This document shows positions 6,602 to 10,595 of a stretch of 10,595 nt of DNA, in pieces. Both the position numbers and the translations under genes were made by a program. Positions within the stretch are counted from its first letter, which is position 1, and the number at the start of each line of letters is the position of its first letter. Below the pieces are notes generated by a model. That model was not told the origin of the DNA. It saw only the letters and a program-made list of their open reading frames with translations, and searched no databases. Source of the stretch: Brevundimonas sp. UBA7635 (GTDB lineage: Bacteria > Pseudomonadota > Alphaproteobacteria > Caulobacterales > Caulobacteraceae); assembly GCA_002483865.1 (NCBI GenBank), contig DLIT01000126.1, positions 1 through 10,595 of the forward strand, in the 5' to 3' direction.

Positions 6602-8047
6602 TCAGGCCCGCTTTAGCGGAGCCACGGCCAGAACGGGCAACTGCAGCGTTCGGCTGGCCGTCGATGGCACTGCAAATCCACGGCGCAGAACGACCCGCAA
6701 CAGACCCACACAAAGGGCCGTGAAGCCTGCGAACAACAGGACCGCGATCAGCAGCGCGGCTTTCAGACTCTTACCGGTGCTGGGTGGTCGGGCGCGTTCG
6801 ATGACCTGCACATTGTCAGCCCCTGCCTTGACCAGCTCGTTGTCGGCGCGGGCCAGATTTTCGCGCTGCTGGAACTCGCGGATGAAGGACGAAAGCACTT
6901 CACGGTTGCCCGCCAGGGTAGCGTTGCGCGATTCCAGCTCGGTCAGGCGGACCTGGCGCTGGCGCAGGTCATCAACCTGTCGCGACACGACAGACAGACG
7001 GGCCGCCAGAGAATCGCGTTCAGCCTGGGCATTGATCCGCTGGGTCTCCAGTTCGGTCCAGATGGGGCTAGGGCCGGTGCGGACTTCCTTGGGACCAACA
7101 GCGGTGCCCGAACTGACATAGTCCTGCATCCGCGCGATCTGGGCCTCGATCTCGCGCACCGGGGCGGCATCGGGCTGATAGCGCGACAGCAGGGACTCAC
7201 GTTGGGTGCGCAGTTGCAGGATCTGGTCCTGGGCCGAAATGTTCAGGTCCTGATACAGGGCGATCTCTGCGGGCGTATCATTCAATTGGGCGACCAGGGT
7301 CGCAAGCCGCTGGGAGGCCTGGTTAAGTTGGGCTCGCAGGCTGAGCTGTTCGGCAAAAGCCGACTGATAGGACGCCGCCACGGCTGCACGTGCGGTGCCG
7401 AAGTCGCCCAACTCATTGCTGTTCAGGAAGGTCTCATAGGCGCGATCGGCGTCGTCCAGCTGGGCCTCGAACCTTTGCCGCTGGGATTGGATGGCATTGA
7501 TTCCGCGCCCCTGGAACACCTCGCGGCGATAGACCAGGTACTGGTCCAATACCGCGTTCAGCACCTGGGCCGAATGCTGGGGGTCATCGCTCTTGAAGCT
7601 GATCGTCACGACGGGGCTGAGCGGTGCCGCATTGATCTTGAGCCCCCGCTTGACGGCGCGAACGGCCGCCTCTTCCTGCTTCTTCAGCGGCTCGGCAGAG
7701 GGCTTGTCCCCCTGGAAGCTTTCAACACCCATGGCCTGGACCACGCGGCGCTGGACTTCGTCACTGTTCAGGATCGCTGCCTCGGCCTGGGCCACTTCCC
7801 CGGCGGCGGGCGGGGTAGCTCGCTCCTGGGATCCGATTCGGGCCTGATAGACATACTCCTGCCCCACCCCGGCAAAAATGCTGGCGGTTGCGGTATAGTC
7901 CTTCTTGGTCGTCATCACGGCCAGAACCCCGATGGTAAACAGCCCCGCGAACACCAGCAGCATCAGCTTCATTTCACGGAACAGCAGAACCACGACGTCG
8001 GTGACGCCGTATCTGGGCTGTGCCGCAGCATGGGGTGGCGAACGCAT
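6602..8047 (-). CDS. hfsA: HfsA-like Wzz/PCP polysaccharide chain-length and co-export protein
   Basis: Inner-membrane polysaccharide co-polymerase predicted to control holdfast chain length and bridge polymerase, HfsB and HfsD. The 481 residues show the standard layout. A short cytosolic N-terminus leads to TM1 (about 28-46) and a large periplasmic domain with a Wzz-type base (about 48-180, ending in a VTISFKSDDPQHSAQVLN-like stretch). Two long coiled-coil regions follow (about 185-310 and 330-405), then the proline-rich RPPSTGKS (420-427) and TM2 (about 429-453). The cytosolic tail (454-481) lacks a kinase domain, which is supplied by the separate hfsB gene just downstream. The ATG at 8047 has only a poor ribosome binding site (GGGA about 15 bases upstream). 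It is divergent from hfsD. I know of no residue here that departs from the family. Confidence 0.87.
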   Translation of the reverse strand: MRSPPHAAAQPRYGVTDVVVLLFREMKLMLLVFAGLFTIGVLAVMTTKKDYTATASIFAGVGQEYVYQARIGSQERATPPAAGEVAQAEAAILNSDEVQRRVVQAMGVESFQGDKPSAEPLKKQEEAAVRAVKRGLKINAAPLSPVVTISFKSDDPQHSAQVLNAVLDQYLVYRREVFQGRGINAIQSQRQRFEAQLDDADRAYETFLNSNELGDFGTARAAVAASYQSAFAEQLSLRAQLNQASQRLATLVAQLNDTPAEIALYQDLNISAQDQILQLRTQRESLLSRYQPDAAPVREIEAQIARMQDYVSSGTAVGPKEVRTGPSPIWTELETQRINAQAERDSLAARLSVVSRQVDDLRQRQVRLTELESRNATLAGNREVLSSFIREFQQRENLARADNELVKAGADNVQVIERARPPSTGKSLKAALLIAVLLFAGFTALCVGLLRVVLRRGFAVPSTASRTLQLPVLAVAPLKRA

Positions 8048-8096
8048 AAAACCAGCTGATCCCGTCTAAGTCGGCGACAGGTTTGAGGTAACAGCG

Positions 8097-8111
8097 TTAA
8101 CCATACGTTAC
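8097..8111 (+). promoter_or_regulatory. Near-consensus CtrA binding site between hfsA and hfsD
   Basis: TTAA (8097-8100), 7 bases, then TTAC (8108-8111) matches the CtrA full site TTAA-N7-TTAA at 7 of 8 positions. The first half reads TTAACCAT, which I recall as the form seen at many Caulobacter CtrA targets. A further GTAAC at 8088-8092 forms an inverted repeat with GTTAC at 8107-8111 around a central GTTAAC. CtrA is the master cell-cycle regulator of Caulobacterales, so the site could time hfsD, hfsA-hfsB or both. Binding is inferred, not shown. Confidence 0.5.
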
Positions 8112-8137
8112 GACTAAACAGGCAGCGTGCAGATAAT
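8108..8137 (+). promoter_or_regulatory. Possible hfsD promoter
   Basis: TTACGA (8108-8113), an 18-base spacer and GATAAT (8132-8137) resemble a sigma-70-type promoter, with initiation expected about 8145. The -35 box overlaps the CtrA-like site, the usual position for CtrA activation. A minus-strand promoter for hfsA must also lie in 8048-8165, but I could not place it with any confidence. Confidence 0.35.
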
Positions 8138-8165
8138 GTAGTTTTGTAGTGGGCACCGGAGCTCT

Positions 8166-8888
8166 ATGTCATTGGATAGACGCCTTGTATTGCTGGTATT
8201 GGCCTCAGCGGGACTGGCGGGCTGTACCAGTTCGGGCCGCGCGCCCTATGCACGCGTCCAGCCGGTCGGTGGAGATTATTTTCCCGACATTCCTTTCGCC
8301 AACTGGAGCGATGCTGAGCCGGAATACCTGCTCTATCCCGGCGACGAGATCGAGGTGGCCCTGCCAACCGCCACCGAACTGACCCGACAGATGCGAATCG
8401 GGCCGGATGGACGCATTTCCCTGCCCCAGTTGGGGCACGTCATGGCAGCAGACCGCACCCTATCCCAGTTGGAAGGCGATGTCTCTGCTGCCTATGCCAG
8501 TCTGCTACTGCGCCCGGCCGTCGAGGTCACCCTGCGTCAGGCAGGACCCGTGCGAATCTGGGTCGATGGCGAGGTGCGCAATCCCGGTGTGTTTGAAATG
8601 ACGGGCGACAGTGGTGCTTATCAGGCGGTAATCGGCGCAGGAGGCTATCTGCCGTCGGCCAAACCTCAGATGGTTGCCCTGATCCGTCGTGGCCCTGGCG
8701 GCACGCGGATGATGCGGACTATCGACCTCACGCCACGGCGAGCCGAGGCGGTGGCCATAAGGCGTGGGGATATCTTGTATGTGCCGCGCTCGACCCTGGG
8801 CGAGTTGGCTGCCTTCTTCACCCAGTTCCGTTCTGCCCTGCCCATAGGCTTCAGCTACGCCATCAATGGCGGTTACGCCTCGACCTGA
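8166..8888 (+). CDS. hfsD: HfsD-like outer-membrane polysaccharide export lipoprotein (OPX/Wza family, short form)
   Basis: Predicted export component that carries holdfast polysaccharide through the periplasm and outer membrane. A lipoprotein signal peptide ends in the lipobox LAGC with acylated C20. A polysaccharide export (PES) domain at about 54-124 begins with YPGDEIEV and contains IGPDGRISLPQLG. One SLBB domain at about 129-178 contains GEVRNPGVFEM and AVIGAGGYLP. GDILYVPRS (201-209) and a short amphipathic stretch (210-232) complete the 240 residues. Wza of E. coli is clearly longer, with extra ring domains and a C-terminal helix that forms the outer-membrane pore; this protein has little room for that helix. 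GGAG (8158-8161) sits 4 bases before the ATG. It is transcribed alone and divergently from hfsA. I see no convincing terminator after it. Confidence 0.88.
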   Translation: MSLDRRLVLLVLASAGLAGCTSSGRAPYARVQPVGGDYFPDIPFANWSDAEPEYLLYPGDEIEVALPTATELTRQMRIGPDGRISLPQLGHVMAADRTLSQLEGDVSAAYASLLLRPAVEVTLRQAGPVRIWVDGEVRNPGVFEMTGDSGAYQAVIGAGGYLPSAKPQMVALIRRGPGGTRMMRTIDLTPRRAEAVAIRRGDILYVPRSTLGELAAFFTQFRSALPIGFSYAINGGYAST

Positions 8889-8962
8889 TGGCCAAATGGC
8901 GACCCCTCTCGCTCTGAGAGAAAACGAATCCGGCGCTGTCGCCCGTAATCCGTTGAAATCCA

Positions 8963-9039
<77 letters not shown>

Positions 9040-9096
9040 ATCCAATGGAGCGCCCTAATGGCATGGCGCTGGCAAATCCGCAATGAAGTTCGAGCC

Positions 9097-9582
9097 TTAT
9101 TTAACGTCAGACTGGAAAAAACTGTGCTTGACCAGATCACCGGGCACCGCGCCGATTTCCTCGGCCCGGCCTGCACGAAGTTCCAGCACACCATTGGCCG
9201 CCCCATGGGACGGGATGGGTGTGGTCGAATTGGGCGTGGTGTGGCGGGCGATGGAAACGATCCGGCCCTGCGGATTAATATATAGGATGTCGAGCGAACT
9301 GGGCGTGTTCATCATCCAAAAGCTTTGCTCGGTCGCCGCAGGAAACTGGAACAGCATGCCGCGGTCATCCTCAAGCGGAGGCCGGTACATCAGGCCGCGC
9401 TGGCGCTCGGCTTCATCATCAGCGATCTCGACCATGAACTGATGCTCACCCGTTGAGGTGACGATGCTGAGCGGCTCTAGCGCCCGGCCCTGAGCATCAG
9501 TCGGCGAAGTTTGAGCGCAGGCCCCCGTCAGGCTGAGAGCGGAAAGGATCCCCGCGAGAAACAGACGTCGGGAGGAGAACAT
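9097..9582 (-). CDS. Secreted DUF192 (PF02643) family protein
   Basis: Small exported protein of unknown biochemical function. It has 161 residues, the normal family length. A signal peptide (basic RR at 5-6, hydrophobic core 7-19) is followed by ACA-Q, a good signal peptidase I site cutting near residue 23; the cysteine at 22 does not sit in a proper lipobox. The DUF192 domain at about 38-158 shows ERQRGLMYRPPL (59-70), GMLFQFP (75-81), FWMMNT (88-93), DILYI (98-102), GVLELRAG (131-138) and a closing GDLVKH (148-153). AAAGG at 9591-9595 lies 8 bases before the ATG. The gene follows the cold-shock gene by 22 bases, so the two probably form an operon; I recall this pairing in other Alphaproteobacteria. 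tRNA-Pro follows downstream. Confidence 0.88.
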   Translation of the reverse strand: MFSSRRLFLAGILSALSLTGACAQTSPTDAQGRALEPLSIVTSTGEHQFMVEIADDEAERQRGLMYRPPLEDDRGMLFQFPAATEQSFWMMNTPSSLDILYINPQGRIVSIARHTTPNSTTPIPSHGAANGVLELRAGRAEEIGAVPGDLVKHSFFQSDVK

Positions 9583-9604
9583 CAGGGTCGCCTTTCAGGG
9601 CGAT

Positions 9605-10144
9605 TCAGTCGCCCGACATTATCTCAGCCACAACCAGGCCCTTGGGCCCCTCGGCAAAGCGAACCCTTACCGAATCGCCCGGGATCAAATCATCGAGGCC
9701 ACAGCGTCGCAAGGTCTCGACATGGACGAAGATATCGCCTGGCGCGCCTTCACGCACGACAAAGCCATAGCCTTTGGTGCGATTGAACCATTTGACGGTG
9801 GCAACCTCCAACGGCCCCTCAGCCGTCAGTTCACTGGGACGACGCACGGTCCTGGCTGGCTCGCGCTGTGTCAGGACAGGAGCCCCTTCGCCGAGATCGA
9901 TAATGCGGACGGCCTGCCAACCCTTTGCCCGCTGCGCACAATCACAGGTGATCGTAGCGCCCTCGGCCGCCGTTTCGCGCCCGCCCTCACGCAGGCTCGA
10001 AACATGAAGCAGAACGTCTTTCATCTCGGTCATTTGCGGCTCATCAGGAATGATAAAGCCATATCCCTTGCCGGGATCGAACCACTTCACCTTGCCTGAG
10101 ATACGCACGACGTCTTGCACAGTGATTTCGCTGTAATCGGACAA
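9605..10144 (-). CDS. Cold-shock protein with two cold-shock domains (CspC/CspD-like)
   Basis: Predicted single-stranded RNA/DNA-binding protein of 179 residues. The first cold-shock domain (about residues 15-85) has GKVKWFD, the RNP1 motif KGYGFI and an altered RNP2, DVLLHVS. After a variable linker, the second (about 115-178) has ATVKWFN, KGYGFV and DIFVHVE, all close to consensus. Two-domain proteins of this type are known in Caulobacter (CspC and CspD), where I recall a link with stationary phase. I chose the TTG at 10144-10142 because GGGGG (10152-10156) lies 7 bases before it and the protein then begins about 14 residues before the domain. A longer reading from a TTG at 10231 would add a cysteine-rich, hydrophobic leader unlike this family. 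The gene heads a likely operon with DUF192. Confidence 0.85.
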   Translation of the reverse strand: MSDYSEITVQDVVRISGKVKWFDPGKGYGFIIPDEPQMTEMKDVLLHVSSLREGGRETAAEGATITCDCAQRAKGWQAVRIIDLGEGAPVLTQREPARTVRRPSELTAEGPLEVATVKWFNRTKGYGFVVREGAPGDIFVHVETLRRCGLDDLIPGDSVRVRFAEGPKGLVVAEIMSGD

Positions 10145-10158
10145 AACACAACCCCCGC

Positions 10159-10173
10159 CTGCAAAACATGCAG
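10159..10173 (-). promoter_or_regulatory. Small hairpin just upstream of the cold-shock gene ribosome binding site
   Basis: On the minus strand CTGCA and TGCAG arms (5 bp) enclose a 5-base U-rich loop, ending two bases before the GGGGG Shine-Dalgarno of the proposed TTG start. Leaders of cold-shock genes are often structured and temperature-sensitive, so a role in translation is possible. A 5-bp stem can occur by chance. Confidence 0.25.
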
Positions 10174-10301
10174 AGGTTATGATTAACACGGTTCTGCGAA
10201 ACCAGGGAGCGTAAAATTCCGATTTCGGCAAAATGAGGCCAAAATCGCGGCGAGAATAAGGTGGAGCGACTGCTCAGCTTGTCGGGGAAATCAATAGCGC
10301 G

Positions 10302-10376
10302 TGGCAGTCCCTAGGGGAATCGAACCCCTCTTTTCAGGTTGAAAACCTGACGTCCTAACCGATAGACGAAGGGACC
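10302..10376 (-). tRNA. tRNA-Glu (anticodon UUC)
   Basis: Complete cloverleaf on the minus strand. The acceptor 10370-10376 pairs with 10306-10312 through six standard pairs and a terminal G-U. The discriminator G is at 10305 and CCA is encoded at 10302-10304. The anticodon loop is 10339-10345, with UUC at 10341-10343. The T arm has 5 G-C-rich pairs. The cold-shock gene starts about 157 bases downstream on the same strand. Between them is only a 4-bp hairpin (10264-10275) without a strong U-tract, so read-through into the cold-shock gene is possible. Confidence 0.97.
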
Positions 10377-10394
10377 GCTGCGCGAAGGAGGGGC

Positions 10395-10423
10395 CTGATA
10401 CCCGGCTCCTTTGCGGCTTGCAA
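10395..10423 (-). promoter_or_regulatory. Probable promoter of tRNA-Glu
   Basis: On the minus strand TTGCAA (10418-10423), a 17-base spacer and TATCAG (10395-10400) form a -35/-10 pair. Initiation should fall roughly 10 bases before the tRNA 5' end at 10376. The boxes and spacing closely match those proposed for tRNA-Ser (TTGCGT, 17 bases, TATCCA). Confidence 0.5.
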
Positions 10424-10547
10424 GGGGCTGCTTGCGGATTTTATAAAATTTATCGGCCGATTATCGTCGAACTGCCTGGCCCCCCAAAGAAGCATTGATT
10501 GCCCGACAAAAAAGATGCCGCGTGGCCGTCACCTTAAGTGAGACGCC

Positions 10548-10595
10548 TCATGGATGTGGTCGGCCGATGCCGTAGCGGGCGGCGAGATAGGGCAG
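10548..10595 (-). CDS. C-terminal fragment of a gene cut by the window edge
   Basis: The last 48 bases on the minus strand read as 15 codons plus TGA, ending in LPYLAARYGIGRPHP. Codon third positions are mostly C or G, as in the other genes here, so this looks like the end of a real protein. Too little is present to assign a family. Between its stop and tRNA-Glu (10377-10547) I see the tRNA promoter and a T6 run (on the minus strand, 10508-10513) but no other gene. Confidence 0.35.
   Translation of the reverse strand: MPYLAARYGIGRPHP

Noticed and set aside
7202..8059. 285-residue reading frame on the plus strand opposite hfsA
   Set aside because: It is fully antisense to a well-supported Wzz-type gene, has no recognisable domain, and such long open frames are expected opposite GC-rich coding sequence.
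8906..8920. Hairpin CTCTC-GAGAG after hfsD as an intrinsic terminator
   Set aside because: Only 5 bp, and on the plus strand it is followed by A residues rather than a U-tract.
10145..10231. N-terminal extension of the cold-shock protein that looks like a membrane or signal segment
   Set aside because: The start would be a TTG without a good ribosome site, and the family begins just before the first KWFD motif; read instead as leader sequence.
10508..10530. T6 run on the minus strand after a GC-rich segment as a terminator for the right-edge gene
   Set aside because: The best stem I can fold before the T-run is 3 bp, so it does not meet a reasonable terminator standard.

Overview
This window is GC-rich with strongly GC-biased third codon positions. 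Its gene content is that of a stalked or prosthecate alphaproteobacterium of the order Caulobacterales. A Brevundimonas- or Caulobacter-like genome is my best guess, but this is inference from gene content and not a species call. The core is a holdfast polysaccharide (hfs) locus: the Wzx/Wzy-type pathway that makes the adhesive at the cell pole. On both sides it is bordered by tRNA and housekeeping genes.

Layout: a tRNA-Ser(GCU) gene (minus strand, 8-99) with its probable promoter is followed by a plus-strand operon of five genes (237-5848). These are hfsE (initiating phosphosugar transferase), hfsF (flippase), hfsG (GT2 glycosyltransferase), hfsH (CE4 polysaccharide deacetylase) and a second GT2 glycosyltransferase that may be HfsL. 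Every junction in this operon overlaps by 1 or 4 bases. The operon meets the minus-strand pair hfsA-hfsB tail to tail, with the two stop codons overlapping inside a 12-base palindrome. hfsA (Wzz/PCP chain-length protein) is divergent from hfsD (outer-membrane export lipoprotein). Their 118-base shared upstream region carries a near-consensus CtrA box over a plausible hfsD promoter.

Beyond hfsD, all features lie on the minus strand. In transcription order they are a C-terminal gene fragment at the right edge, tRNA-Glu(UUC) with a probable promoter, a protein with two cold-shock domains that probably starts at a TTG, a secreted DUF192 protein, and tRNA-Pro(UGG).

Proposed joint function: HfsE loads the first sugar phosphate onto undecaprenyl phosphate. 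HfsG and the second GT2 extend the repeat unit, HfsH deacetylates N-acetyl groups, and HfsF flips the lipid-linked unit. HfsA and HfsB control chain length or export, and HfsD forms the periplasmic/outer-membrane exit. No Wzy-type polymerase (HfsC or HfsI) and no holdfast anchor (hfa) genes are in the window, so they must be elsewhere.

I did not find an unmistakably new system. The points most worth checking are an HfsB whose Walker A lysine is replaced by threonine, a GT2 gene where I recall hfsC sitting in C. crescentus, a short HfsD without room for a Wza-like C-terminal barrel helix, and the CtrA-like box between hfsA and hfsD.
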